Assembly: GCA_029582265.1 (NCBI GenBank)
Contig: CM055817.1
Span: 26,282,258-26,346,257 of the forward strand
DNA: 64,000 bases
Direction: 5' to 3'
From: Zoroaster sp. YZ-2022
Taxonomy: Eukaryota; Echinodermata; Asteroidea; Forcipulatida; Zoroasteridae
The notes under the pieces were generated by a model, which did no database searches, was not told the DNA's origin, and saw only the letters and a list, made by a program, of their open reading frames with translations. Both the position numbers and the translations under genes were made by a program. This document shows positions 36,700 through 52,859 of the stretch, piece by piece (position 1 is the stretch's first letter; every line of letters begins with the position of its first letter).

Positions 36700-37524
36700 C
36701 ACTCCTCAAAATAAAATAAGGGTCAAAAGTATTTTTGTGAAAAATGTTGACCAAGTCAGGACATAGAAACATTTTTAGTAAGGGTAATGGTCTAAAGGTT
36801 GCTCTGCAACATTTTAAGCACTTTTCACATGGTTTGCATGTCTATTGGCTTAGAAACTGACAGATCATGTGACAAGACACAAAAATGTTGATAACAGGTT
36901 CATGATGTCGCAATCAAGTTTGGCACATCTGCTTTATTTTTCTTCAAGACTTAATGAGATTCCCCACACATAATCAATAGGATTCTGCACTTGATAGAGT
37001 AAAGTTAAACAGTGGGTTAACCAGCATGGAAGCTGTAGGGATGAGGGGACCCCTTGAGCCCCCTCCCTATTTTGAAGGCTTTCCCACCAGTTGATATTCT
37101 CTCCCTGTCATAAACTTTGGCAAATCAACATTATTTCTGTATGTTTTGAGACTTAAAGTTAATGTCAGTATGAGGTTGCATGACCCCTGACTCGCACACA
37201 TTCCATACAACGCCTCCTCATGGACTGTACTGTGTACCCAGTGTTGAATCCTGTTGACAACATCTCAGTAACACCCCACAAAAGAAATAAAGCAGATGTG
37301 CCAAACTTGATTGCGACATCATGAACCTGTTATCAGCATTTTTGTGTCTTGTCACATGATCTGTCAGTTTCTAAGCCAATAGACATGCAAACCATGTGAA
37401 AAGTGCTTAAAATGTTGCAGAGCAACCTTTAGCCCATTACTCTTACTAAAAATGTTTCTATGTCCTGACTTGGTCAACATTTTTCACAAAAATACTTTTG
37501 ACCCTTATTTTATTTTGAGGAGTG
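36700..37524. mobile_element. Tc1/mariner-like deletion derivative with about 240 bp inverted repeats
   Basis: Arms 36700-36940 and 37285-37524 are near-complementary. Termini read CACTCCTCAAAATAAAATAA and its complement. Flanking TA at 36698-36699 and 37525-37526 is the expected target duplication. The unit A counterpart (near 19020-19035) has the unoccupied site. The internal 345 bp retains the 3' end of a transposase ORF on the minus strand. Confidence 0.85.
37165..37263 (-). pseudogene. Tc1-like transposase C-terminal remnant
   Basis: About 30 residues ending VQSMRRRCMECVRVRGHATS then Tyr-stop. The ending resembles the C-terminus common in Tc1-like transposases (SMRRR..., then ARGGHTRY). 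The rest of the gene was lost in the internal deletion that made the element non-autonomous. Confidence 0.55.
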
Positions 37525-37741
37525 TATATTCAAAGAAAATCGATCCCTAATCATCCTTGGGGAAAATCGTTTTTAATTAAGAATAATTATTAGGAATAAA
37601 AATGGCCGCCAGCAAGTGCACAATATACATGAAAAGGAATGTATTTCAGACACCTAAATTTAAAATCACAAATATGCAGGGAAACAACCCAAAACAGTAT
37701 GTATAAATGACATTACAAATGCTGTAGATAATAACTCAACA

Positions 37742-37745
37742 TTAA
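37742..37745. repeat. left TTAA target-site duplication of the Kolobok-type element
   Basis: TTAA immediately before the left terminus AGGAGCACAGAAATAG. Matched by TTAA at 46210-46213. Confidence 0.85.
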
Positions 37746-38093
37746 AGGAGCACAGAAATAGAACTGTAAAAGCCACGGAGATGGTAAAATATGGTATTTT
37801 GACTGGTAATAAACAAATAACTTATTGATCTTTAGCGCGGTTTTGATAAATTGAAGCTTTTACGAAGTGTAGCTCGGCGCCGATTACCCCGCCCCGAAAA
37901 GGGGTCATTTTGCACCACAGACTCACGTCGGTAGCTATGACGTCACGAAGAGAGTTTAGGCTTTTGTTGTTGTGTACGCTTGGGAACGCTAGAGCATGCA
38001 TCCATGCAGCGGAGGTACAGTGTGTGTATGTGAATTCATTGTATCGTTCATATCGTTCATATCGTCCACATCACACTGGAAAATAGTTTAGAA

Positions 38094-39155
38094 ATGTCGT
38101 CGTCAGAAAGTGAATTTGAAGCTGAATTTTCGGAGGAGGAATTTACAGACCCAGAAGATCAGCATATAAATGAAGCAGGAGTAATAGAACCGTACATGTA
38201 CGAGCCAGAGGCCGACAGCGGCGACAGTGATGATGGAGATGAAATTCCCGGTGTTCACAACGACGAGGAAGACGATGAAGGAAGACTCGGCAACAGAAAT
38301 TGGTGAGCAATAAATGTTAGACTGAGCAATTTCCCCCAACATATTGATACAAATTATTTACTTTGAAACAACATTACATCGCCTTGCTGTATGTTTTGAC
38401 TAACGGAATCGTTATCAATAGTTAATAACTAACGTCATCGTGTTGTTATGAAACGAGCAAGGATGTGTCGGGAATAGACGGTTATAGGCATTGATTGCAC
38501 AACAAAATTACGTTTGGCATCAGTACATGTACAGTTTCAAATATTTTTTTTCTGCCAGCAAAATGCTTGACGAAATTACTTTATTGTTACTTAAATTATG
38601 CATATAATTCATTTTTTTATTCTCATTTCAGGTGTTCTTGCGATGGTTGTTTTGAAATGCCAATTGTAAGGGAATCCGTTTGTTGCAAGGAGATTCAACA
38701 AGTTGTGCAGAAAATGGATGAATACGACTACGAGGCTAATTCCCTTAACTGCATAACCGAACATCCTGGTTTCAACACAGTATGCCTTGACAGATGGGTT
38801 TTGGATACAGCATACTTACAGTATCGTCAGCAGTATGGCAACGCAAGACAAGATGCAACTGAAAACCAGTAAGAAACAAATTCCAACAAATTGAAATTCA
38901 TAACAATTTCAAGTATGAAATGTTTAAAACTGGTCCCTTCCCCCATCCCCTTTTGTGCAACCTGCCTAAAGTTTTATTCCTTCATTTTTTTTGTTTCCGT
39001 ACAGGAAGTACAGGCACACAGCCTATCGTCAGATGGCAAGATGGTGTTGGGGATTCTTGGGAAGGAATGTACGCGTACCTTTGCCTTCTTGTGTTGTCGC
39101 AAAGATCCGTGAAGAATATCCCTCCGATCAGTACAAGGGTTTTCAAGAGATTTAA
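38094..39155 (+). CDS. P2X7 receptor C-terminal-like zinc-domain protein, 198 aa, transposon-borne
   Basis: Three exons: 38094-38302, 38632-38868, 39005-39155; 597 bases, all introns GT-AG and phase 2. The first 69 residues are acidic (Glu/Asp/Ser-rich). The rest resembles the cytoplasmic 'ballast' domain of the vertebrate P2X7 receptor: a Cys cluster CSCDGCF...VCCKEI (residues 71-91), then NCITEHPGF, CLDRWVLDTAYLQYR, YRHTAYRQMARWCWGFLG, VPLPSCVVAKIR and a YP..QYKGF end. In P2X7 this fold binds two zinc ions and GDP. No channel transmembrane segments are present, so it is not a receptor. It lies inside the transposon, opposite the transposase and converging with it. Role in transposition is unknown. 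An alternative reading that stops at 38872 (intron read-through) would truncate the domain. Confidence 0.85.
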
Positions 39156-40456
39156 ATTTTATGCAAAATAACTGCCACTACTGTATAAGGTCTCAACATG
39201 TTTGCCTTTATTTTAATAATCATATTACTTGTATTAGGTAGAGCACTCAAAAAATAAGCATACATTACACATGTTTAATTTTGATTCTGTATGAAAGACC
39301 TCACTGAATGCTTTATTTTGTTACTAAATTTTCAACAACGGGTAAGCAGTTCTTGAGAAATAAATTTTTAAAGATATCGTATATTCGCTGGAAAATCTGT
39401 CATGTAAAAATTACTATTCCAATTTTACATGTTTTTTTTTAAGATAATAAGTATTTCAGAGCCAAAATGTTTACATTTTCGGAGGGAAGGCTATGGTATT
39501 TTAATGTAAAGTCAATGTCAATTACCAGATTTGTTGTATTTTGACACAAAACAGTGTATATTAAAAAAATATTTAAAAATACTTACCTGTCACCTACGCT
39601 TTTAATACGTCACATGTACTAGGCTGAAAGTATTAACTTATGTGTGAAAAACACTACACCCACTGCTTTCAAAGTTTCTAATTCTGAAGTTGTAAATAGT
39701 TTTTTTTTTCAAGTTTTACCAGTTTGGCTGTGCTAATTCCATATTTTACCTTTATTATTTAAGGAGTAAGATTGTACAACCAAAGCCCATTTTCATTGTT
39801 TGTACATAATGGCCAGTAAATAACAACTTACGTACTTCCCCCCCCCCCCTCCCCTTACTATTGCGTTTAAATACACACAAATGTTAACTGGACTACTCGG
39901 CCTTTTGTGTATAAACAAAGAAATTTATAAAACAAAGGTATTTTTATTTCATAGATTTCATAAGCAAATGAGAATGGGGACATAATGTACTTATTTAAAA
40001 ATGTATGTGAAGCATATCACTGTGTCCCGTGACAATTTCACCTGGCCCTCAAGGTTTAGTGATTTACATAAATTAATGTTTATCTTTACAATACAAGTTA
40101 ATAATAATGAATGAGAATTTATAAAGCGCACAATTCCACAAAAGTTACTACTTGGATACACAACAATATTCTCAACTACCTTAATACTATAATTTGTAGT
40201 GGGTTCGGTCACTCCGAGGACAAACCAGTTAGATGTACTTAACTTAATTCATCGAGCAATAAATGTGCTTCCACGATCCCAGTCGAGTGCCCTGTGACAA
40301 GCCTCATTCCTGATATGTGTATTTCTTTTAAAACTTACAAAAATATTTTCATTGTTGAGCCGACTGTTTTTATTTAGTTTGGCATTGACAAAGCCCACAC
40401 TCGAAATATAACAAACACGAGGCAGGTTATGAGGTTTGTCTATACATGTACAAATC

Positions 40457-43400
40457 TTACTTTAAATTAAATCTACTACAGTGCGTTGCGATCAGCTCAT
40501 CTTTGGATGGGTAGTTGTACTTGCTAGCCAGGCTAGGTGGTGCCTTCCTCTTCTTCGCCTTTTTCGTTTTGCAGGCACGTTTCGCCACTTTTGCCATCAA
40601 GTCTTCTGCATAAGCTGAATTTTAAGAGAAAGAAAATTATACACCTGATCCTTTTTCCTTCATTTTTTTTTTTTCGAGTGTAAGAAAGCTGCCTTTACTA
40701 ACTTGGTTCTTCCAAGTCTTGGGTGGGGGGGTAGAAAAAGTTGTCTGCAGGGGTTAAACATTTCAGACAGGACCATTCACAGGGTATATTAAAAAATGTG
40801 GGCCAGGGGTTGGGATTAGGTGTGGCTGTGTACATTTGCCGGATACATACATGGTTATTACCATGTACAAGGAATTTGGGGGGGGGGGGCTGTTCCACTC
40901 CTGTCCCTCAGCCTGGCTCCTCGGTTAATACCATTATATAGTTCATTGCATTGAACTTACTGAAGCGAACTGGCTCCTTGATGGCCTTGACAGTAGCATT
41001 CCCCTTCTTGTACTTGGGCTTACTCAGGCGGTAGCGCTTTACACCCTGCTGAGTAGTTGCCTGCTCCCTTTCGCTATTCTCATTAAAGTGTAGAGCAGCT
41101 AGGTGAAGCCTTTGATTGGACAAATAAAAAGACGATTGGTAATCAGCATCAGGCATTTTTAAATTCAGAACGTTGGTAATGTTTCCTTTGTGATCTCTCT
41201 GTTCTTTTAGGGGACACACTTTATGATGGAAACAGCATAAAAAAGTCTTACTACTAATCGTTAGCAGTTACTAGTAATCGTTAGTTCCTTTTATTTAAAA
41301 ATGTCTCTTTATTTCTTTAAAGAACACTATAAAGGAGAGAGAACATATAGATATTGGTGGGATGCTCCTTTAGATGATTTTATCCTTTTTTGGGAAAGGG
41401 AATGGGAAGAGGGCACCAATATCCCTCGATTATGATACATGTACGTGTAGCTGTTTTTACCTGCACATCATTCCGTGGAAGGAGTAGGAAAACATTTTTG
41501 GGGCGAAGTGATTGATGATACTGTGGAAGGACTCCAGGGAGGAAGTCTGCTGCGTACTTGACATCATGCTGACATCCTTCAGCAAGGTAGTGTTCTCAAT
41601 TATAGAACACAGCTTTTCGCAGACCTCTGTACCTGTGTTCAAATTATACAAGACCGTCGATTACATTTACTACTTGACAAACGTATTGACCGTGTGGGGG
41701 GGGGCTTCAATCAAATTTTATATATTGCATTTAACATCATTGCATGACCAATGAAAACTTTTTGTATTTCTTTGTGTAGCTCTGGAAAGTAAACAATGAA
41801 CAAAATGCTGCATTACATAGACATTACAACATTTACATGTACCAGTTAGGTGAATTCAATGGTTACCGGGTTTAAGCCACTTCTTTTTACGCTCTCCCTC
41901 CTTAAGCTCTCCATGCAAACATCGCGGGAATATTTCAGAGTGCCCTTGATGGATCCCCTGGATGTGGTTGGCTAGAGACAACCATTTTGCCTCTCGCAAC
42001 TCCGTCTCATCATCGGTAGTCGAGGAAGCAACATAGTAGACATGGTGATTGATGCTCCGCTCCCAGTCTCCAACTATCTCAAAGCCTTTTTTCTTGGCAA
42101 GGCTGTGAACCTTTTTCCTTACCGCTGAAACAACACAAAGAAATATTTTTATCATTATTTGAACATATAAAAGATATATTTTGAAGTGAATGAAGACCTA
42201 AGCAAACCAAATCAGAGAGGGTACAGATTGTGAGACAAAGAATGAGTTGTGCATTTCTGAAACTAAACTTTTTCTTGAAAAAGATGTCAAGACAAAAAAA
42301 TATTGGTCATAAAGAAACAGTTTTCTTACCCTTTGCAATATGCCAAACATCATACATGTGAAGGATGTTAGGGCTCTTCTCTCTTATATACTTGGCAAGT
42401 TGGCGATGTCTGTCAGTCACCAGCTTGCAAATGCTCAGGTCTGCCTTGTTGAGTTTCTTCATCATTCTCTTAAAACCTTCAAGTTCCATCCAGTTGCTGT
42501 TTTGTACCTCGTTGCTCTAATATTCAATAAAAAGATAAAAAATAAATAAAATTAACAGAAGATGCGTAAGCGTAGCATGAAGACTTAGCTATTGACATAC
42601 TCCGAGTCCTGCGGAAAAAATTCCACATGCATAGTACTTGGAAGGGATTCGAACCAACAACCCCCAACATTCTAGACCATTTTGTTGCATTGAGTAGAAA
42701 ACAAAATTTTATGGTGGCATCAGCACAAGTAGGTAAAATAAAGTAAAAACCTTACCTGTACTAACTGTACGTCAACAATCTTATTTCTGTTAAGATCGAT
42801 GGCACTGTATGCTCCGAATTTCGCGGAATGGCCAGGGCTGTCTGCCCGACCGTCTCCACCAATGGTCAAAGGCTGTGTTTCCTCCTTCATCTTTGCAATG
42901 AGGCTGGATTGTGCAGTCTTCCAATGGCGCTCGACAGCTGGCTGCAGAAAGGAAACCTGGTGATTGTAGAAGGACCTCTCGCTGATGGTGGCAACTTTCA
43001 GATAATCAAATATCCGCAGTGTAGTGGCGCAGCTCCCACCTGCAAAAAGAATCGCTGCAGAGAACAGCACATTCACAGATGGTATGTTGCCATACCAAGG
43101 CTGGCTCTCCCAGGTCTGGGGTCCCAGGTGGCAGGAGTTGCAGTTATGTGTGATGACTATGAATGTGCCAATGACTCGTTCTTTGACTGCTACATCATAT
43201 GACTGACATCCAGCACATCTCTGAAAAAGTTTCAGTAGACGGGACGCACAGACAAGGTATTTCTTTTCTACATGTGTGTCAGAATTCCCAACAAACTTGT
43301 AGTCTACGATCGTGCGTGGGCTTCGTCCTCTCCTCCTACAAGAAATAGTGGTAAAACAAATGATGATTATTATGTTTTCATCTCTACAGTTAAAACAAAA

Positions 43401-45506
43401 TCAGACCTGTTCATAATTTTTTTAACTCGGACAAATACACCCAAGTTGATTTCTGAGTGCTGAGATTGAGATGTTTTGAAAAAGTAACGTAAACTTTGTG
43501 TTTGCCAAAAAACATAACTTGCCTTTTATGAGGCATCTGGGCTTTCTGAGGTGTACTCAAGTACTCTGATGACGAGTTTGCTGAGTCTGGTGTATAGCCT
43601 GGAGACTCTGGCTGCTGCAGCATCATGTCATCATCTGAAGAATCAGAGCTGCTCTCTTCTGGATTGTCATTAACGAGCTTGCATAATACTCCAATACTGG
43701 TTGTTACTGGCTGACACTGGACTCCTTTATCAACCATGCGTTCTGATGCTTGGACTCCTACAATTCAAGTAAATGTAAATTGTAATATGTAAAACAATCT
43801 ACATTGTAAACACAAAAACAGGATATGACTTAACACTAACACATTACAAAAAATGCATAACTTGAGGGAATATTTACTGTCAAGTTCATGCGACTCCAAG
43901 TTATTACTGTAGGTTTCATGTATGGTAAATTTCAGTCCCTAGAAAAAATATATATATATTCCTGGTTTTGAATCACAACAGGAAGATTTAATAGATGTAA
44001 TAACTTGCATCAGGGAGTGCAGGGGTCGTGGGTTCAAGTCCCACCCGAGTAGTGTGCCTTTGGATTTTTTCTGCAGGACTCTGGAAGCATAACGTATACA
44101 GTGCTTATCACCCGTTGGTGTAGGGTAAAACCCAAAAAACAATATTAACAGGAAGATTAATCCCCTGGAAAAAATTTTTATGGAAAACCAAAGCTCCCAA
44201 ATTTTCCCTTACACTTTTCGTAGCAGAATGCAAAATGGAATATCAGATGCGATACATACTTTTTATCCTTGTGGCCACTTTATCAGTCTGTGTAGCAACT
44301 GAAACTGTAGAGTATCCAATACTTCGAGCAGAAGGGATGGGCTCCAGGATGGGCTCCGGAATTGGATCCTGCAAATATTTTTTTTTTTTTAAATGAGTTG
44401 CGGCTCGTATTTTTTTTTAAGACTTTGTTTTCTTATGAGAAACGCTTGCAGGCCTATGTGTTCTTTGTATATATATATATACACAACAAATTTACAAACA
44501 AAGTTTTGATACTGGCACAGTCCAAAGACTAAGTTATGTCCGAAGCTCAACTTTATAAAAGGAATCGGCGAGACAAAAACACAAAATTGTGTCTCACCAT
44601 GTGTGAACCATGCCCAGTTAACTCAAGCTGACTTGTGTCTGTCCATTGCTCATCATCAGTACTTGCTCCGTCAGCTGATGCGATGTCCTCGGACACCTCA
44701 GGGGAACTCTGGAGGAGTTCATCCAGCATCTACAGATAAATAGATTTATAGCAGAATTTGAATATTTGTATGGTATGACAAACAACATAGTGAGGTCTGC
44801 GGTAACACATGGAACTTAGTTGTGGTTATGAAAATAAACGGTACGATGATAACAATTACTGAATTAACTCAATGTTGCAATTATTCTTGTAAAACGTTAG
44901 ATTTTGATGTCTCTATTTTACTTTCAATATCATATCCATTAAATTTTAACAGACTATGGATCAATTTTACGTTTTTACTATGCTTGTTACCCCAGGTTTC
45001 AGTTCATTGAGCAGTCCGATTGTGAAAATTGTGTAGTTTATTAGGCTTATTTTGTTCATGTGAAACTAGTACGCCGTATTGTTATGTATAGAGAAAGGAC
45101 ACAATGACTGTCCGAAACCCAACATGGCGGCGCGCAGTACAAACACAAAACCCGTGTGACTTACCTGTCGCCTCTCACGTTTTGCTAAAGCACCGCTTCG
45201 TCGTCGCTTTGGCTTGCCGTTTGCAGGACACACAGGCTTTTTTATTTTCGTTGGAATCGCATTTGTCTTGAGCCTGGGTTCTTTTGACATCCCAAATTCC
45301 CCGTGAAGGCTCGTTTCGTAGTCATCAGCGGTAAAATGATCACTGCAGATCACGCTAGCTGGAGTCGGCCCGAGCCATTTCGCTCTCGTCAACTGCACTT
45401 TCATGGCCCAGATTTTCCGTAGTGCCTCTTCTTTGGGGAACCTGTGGAGCTTTACACCGTCGCCATGGGTATTGCTACAGCCTGCTACGATACATCTAGT
45501 CGGCAT
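40457..45506 (-). CDS. Kolobok-type transposase with N-terminal THAP domain, 773 aa, ten exons
   Basis: Exons in gene order: 45506-45165, 44729-44598, 44368-44260, 43757-43523, 43335-42756, 42516-42330, 42124-41867, 41632-41461, 41109-40961, 40614-40457. They sum to 2322 bases with all phases agreeing and no stop. The THAP zinc finger occupies residues 1-90 (C5, C10, C54, H57; P24, W33, F58), a sequence-specific DNA-binding domain. An acidic linker follows, then the catalytic region with GGDGRADSPGHSAKFGAYS (D434), KLVTDRHRQLAKYI (D501) and SLESFHSIINHFAPK (E648), a plausible DDE triad. VWHIAKG and a CAGC...CNSC pair also fit the family. The C-terminus is Lys-rich (KKAKKRKAPP), a likely nuclear signal. 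The donor of exon 4 is GC (AAAAG|GCAAGT), required by the phase. It cuts and pastes its own element at TTAA. Confidence 0.85.
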
Positions 45507-45699
45507 AATGTATGGGGAATTCAGAATAGCTTGGGAAATTCAGGAACAAATATACTGAGATCGGAGTTAGCTCGCCACGTAACGTATCATCAGCTGCATG
45601 TAAACCAAAGATCGCGTTGCGTTGCGTTGTAAACAGCCGGCCACAGAATTCTCTACGCGACGTCACGGAATCACGTGATGCATTACATCATTCACACTA

Positions 45700-46065
45700 T
45701 GAACAACATCACCCTGAAAATACCCTGAAAATCAGTTTTGCCTTGAAATAACAGTTGACCGTAATTTCACTGCAATTTCACGGTGTCTCTTCCTCTCAGA
45801 TATTGGCAATAATGTTTACGGTGATTTGACAGAAAATTCACGGTACTCTCGAGAATTAATGAGCTGCCCCAAAACTGCCATGAGAAGTTCATGGTATTTT
45901 CACAGCATTTTCACGGCGAAGGAATCCCAAGAGTATTTCATGGCATTTTCACGGTGTTGTGTCGTCATGAAATTGCCGTGAACTATTTATTTCACGGTAA
46001 AACGGATTTTCAGGACATTTTCAGGGTAAAGTTATTCATAGTGTCAATGGCGATTTTCGAGGGAA
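45700..46065. repeat. subterminal CATTTTCACGG minisatellite of the Kolobok-type element
   Basis: Irregular repetition of words such as ATTTCACGGT, ATTTTCACGG and CCTGAAAAT. It lies between the transposase start and the right terminus. Subterminal repeats can bind transposase; that role is inference. Confidence 0.55.
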
Positions 46066-46209
46066 TAAAGTGGGGGGCTTGTGAAGTGGAACAAAACTCT
46101 TAAAAATGAACAGAACGAACTACATTTGTGGAAAAAAAAAAAAAATGTTTTGTTCTATTATACAAACACGTTTGTTAAGACTAATATTGCCCTTTATTTC
46201 TGTGTTCCT

Positions 46210-46213
46210 TTAA
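46210..46213. repeat. right TTAA target-site duplication
   Basis: TTAA directly after the right terminus TTTCTGTGTTCCT of the Kolobok-type transposon. Confidence 0.85.
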
Positions 46214-47110
46214 GACAAAAAATATGATTTTAATGAGGAGCCTCGTAGCCAAACTAAGGAGTTAATCCAGCCTAATCCATGTGGTCCTGTTGGATACACA
46301 AAGAAACATCAACCACAACTGAACTAATGCTATAATCCCTTGACAATAGCTATTGCTGGACAGCTGGACTCTTCTATTGTAGCGTTCAGAGAGTGTAAAA
46401 CCAGTTTGAAACTGCCAAAAACGGGCGATAAATGGAGGTTGCGGGAAGATCTCCTCCTTACTGATTATTCCAATAATTGATGCCAATGGTGACACCGGTA
46501 AATTAGAGTGTACGACTGATAAATAAGAGTGTAATCCCATTCAGTTGCACTTCATGTATGTTGCCTTGTTTTACTCAAATAGCATTGTATACAAAAACAA
46601 ATAAAGAAATAAAGAAAGAATAAAAACAAACAAACAAAAAATAAACAAACAAACAAATAAAACAAAACACAATGAGATGTCCACTTCACAAGTAGTTGAC
46701 TAATTTGACCATATTCAGTCAGAATATAAAAATGGTTGAGAGACACCTTTTTACAAATACTCGTGCAGTAATAACAGAGCTTTCATGTTTCAATTGCAGG
46801 CAATCGTCAGTTGCGAGTGGTTGATTCAAAGAAATCGTGTCGTCTCTTGTCTTAACATCGGATAAGCAAATTGTGTTTTGCATATTGGCTGTAGTTTGTG
46901 CCGGCGCGTTAGGAAGCATTGAGGGTACAGGATTCTAGTCCAGAATGTTAAGTTAGATAAAATGTCACTGAAAGTAAACATAGGTTGGCTTTAGATTAAA
47001 TTAAAAACATTTATCATTTTTCCGGGTGGAGGTTTTGCATTGTAGGTTTATAGAGATCACATCACTCCGTTAAGACTATATTTCGACTAATTTGGTTTCG
47101 TTGACCATTC
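46214..47110. other. noncoding DNA right of the transposon
   Basis: No gene seen. Includes an A/C-rich AAACAAACAAA stretch near 46620-46665. I could not match this segment to unit A, so it may be a further insertion in unit B. Confidence 0.35.
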
Positions 47111-47420
47111 ACATTGGACATTAACAGTGTACAAATGTATGTTTTGTTCCAATTGGGGTAAAATACAATGCCAAAAAGAAATTAAATTTTAAGAAATGGT
47201 CGGAAATTGTCTTCAAAATAGTGAAAACACTGAGGGCGATACATCTTTAAAAAGAAAACAGTGGAAAATATTTATTATGCACTCGTTTCTCTCTGGCATA
47301 GGGAAAACCATGACACTATCAGAGCCAATATGTGTACAAATATGGTGTATAAATGATTGGTTTACGGTCAACTCACTTGCTACGTGCATTTCAATGAGCG
47401 CCTATTGTTAAATTGATGAG
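47110..47420. repeat. continuation of duplication unit B
   Basis: Matches about 19140-19440 in the same orientation: shared CACTCGTTTCTC, GGGAAAACCATGACA and GGTTTACGGTCAACTCACTT (in both, followed by GCTACGTGC). This is the far end of unit B, displaced about 9.4 kb by the insertions to its left. Confidence 0.75.
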
Positions 47421-47825
47421 GCTGTCGCCGGCGAAATTGATATATTTCTTGTGCGTTTTGTTTTTCTCTCTCTCTCTAAAATAGGGGCAATTTTCTAATT
47501 TACCTACACTTGCAATACACTGGCTATATCACCTTGTTGCAATGAGTGATGTGTTTATTAAGGGTATGAACATAATGACAACAGTCTAATTTATATATTT
47601 GACTTTTTCAAACATTTTTCACTCATACTTGTTTTTATTTTATGTATTTATTTATCTATTTTGTTGGAAAATCATATCACATCTTAGTAGGTAATTAACA
47701 GAACGTGTTTATCTACATTTTGAAGATGCTCATTTGAACAATAAATAAATAAATAAACGCCCTTGATATAATACACATGAATTAACTTTTGTGTCTAGAC
47801 CTAGTATAGTTTGGTGTGATTTATG

Positions 47826-47880
47826 TTCACCCACCCACCCACCCACACACCCACCCACCCACCCACACACCCACCCACCA
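47826..47880. repeat. (CCCA)n microsatellite
   Basis: CACCCACC units with CACACACC interruptions. Confidence 0.9.
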
Positions 47881-48221
47881 AGCCTATGGACTATCCCCCC
47901 TGTCCAACACCCGCGGGTTATATCCCTCATGCCCCCGGGATTTACACCCGTGGCTAATACGACTTAATCATTTGGCGTATTATTTTCAGTCACTGAGTTA
48001 ATCTAAAACCAACACTCTGATTCCATGCCCTGTTAATCTTGACGATATTGCCCCTTTAATTTGTTTCCACGGCATTTCCATGATCGTCACTCAAGGGCAT
48101 CTTATTTGCGCATGCCCGCTAGATGCATTGTACATATCAATTTCAGTTTAATCTATAACGTTGATGCCAGTGCTGCGGAGTCGACTGAAGGTCTACATTG
48201 GTGACTTGAACAGCTTTTACA

Positions 48222-52811
<4,590 letters not shown>

Positions 52812-52859
52812 GTTTGCTGAGCTGCCTAGAGGCAGCAATGACCACATGTAATAAGTGTG

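Larger units (their letters stand above)
37746..46209. mobile_element. complete Kolobok-type DNA transposon (8464 bp) with two genes
   Basis: The left terminus reads AGGAGCACAGAAATAGAACT; the right, complemented, reads AGGAACACAGAAATAAAGGG. They agree at 15 of the first 16 positions. TTAA flanks both ends, the target duplication of Kolobok and PiggyBac-type elements. The minus-strand gene is a THAP-domain transposase, which fits Kolobok. The plus-strand gene is a P2X7-like zinc-domain protein. The two genes converge. Both have unbroken splice structures, so this copy looks autonomous or recently so. It interrupts duplication unit B: the flank resumes near 47110. Confidence 0.88.

Noticed and set aside
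38094..39155. P2X7 purinergic receptor gene
   Set aside because: Only the cytoplasmic zinc domain is present; there are no channel or transmembrane exons and the gene lies wholly within a transposon.
42640..42665. tRNA-like GGATTCGAACC box inside the transposon, and a similar T-arm at 44015-44050
   Set aside because: Only a B box/T-arm is clear; without an A box I cannot support a tRNA or full SINE.
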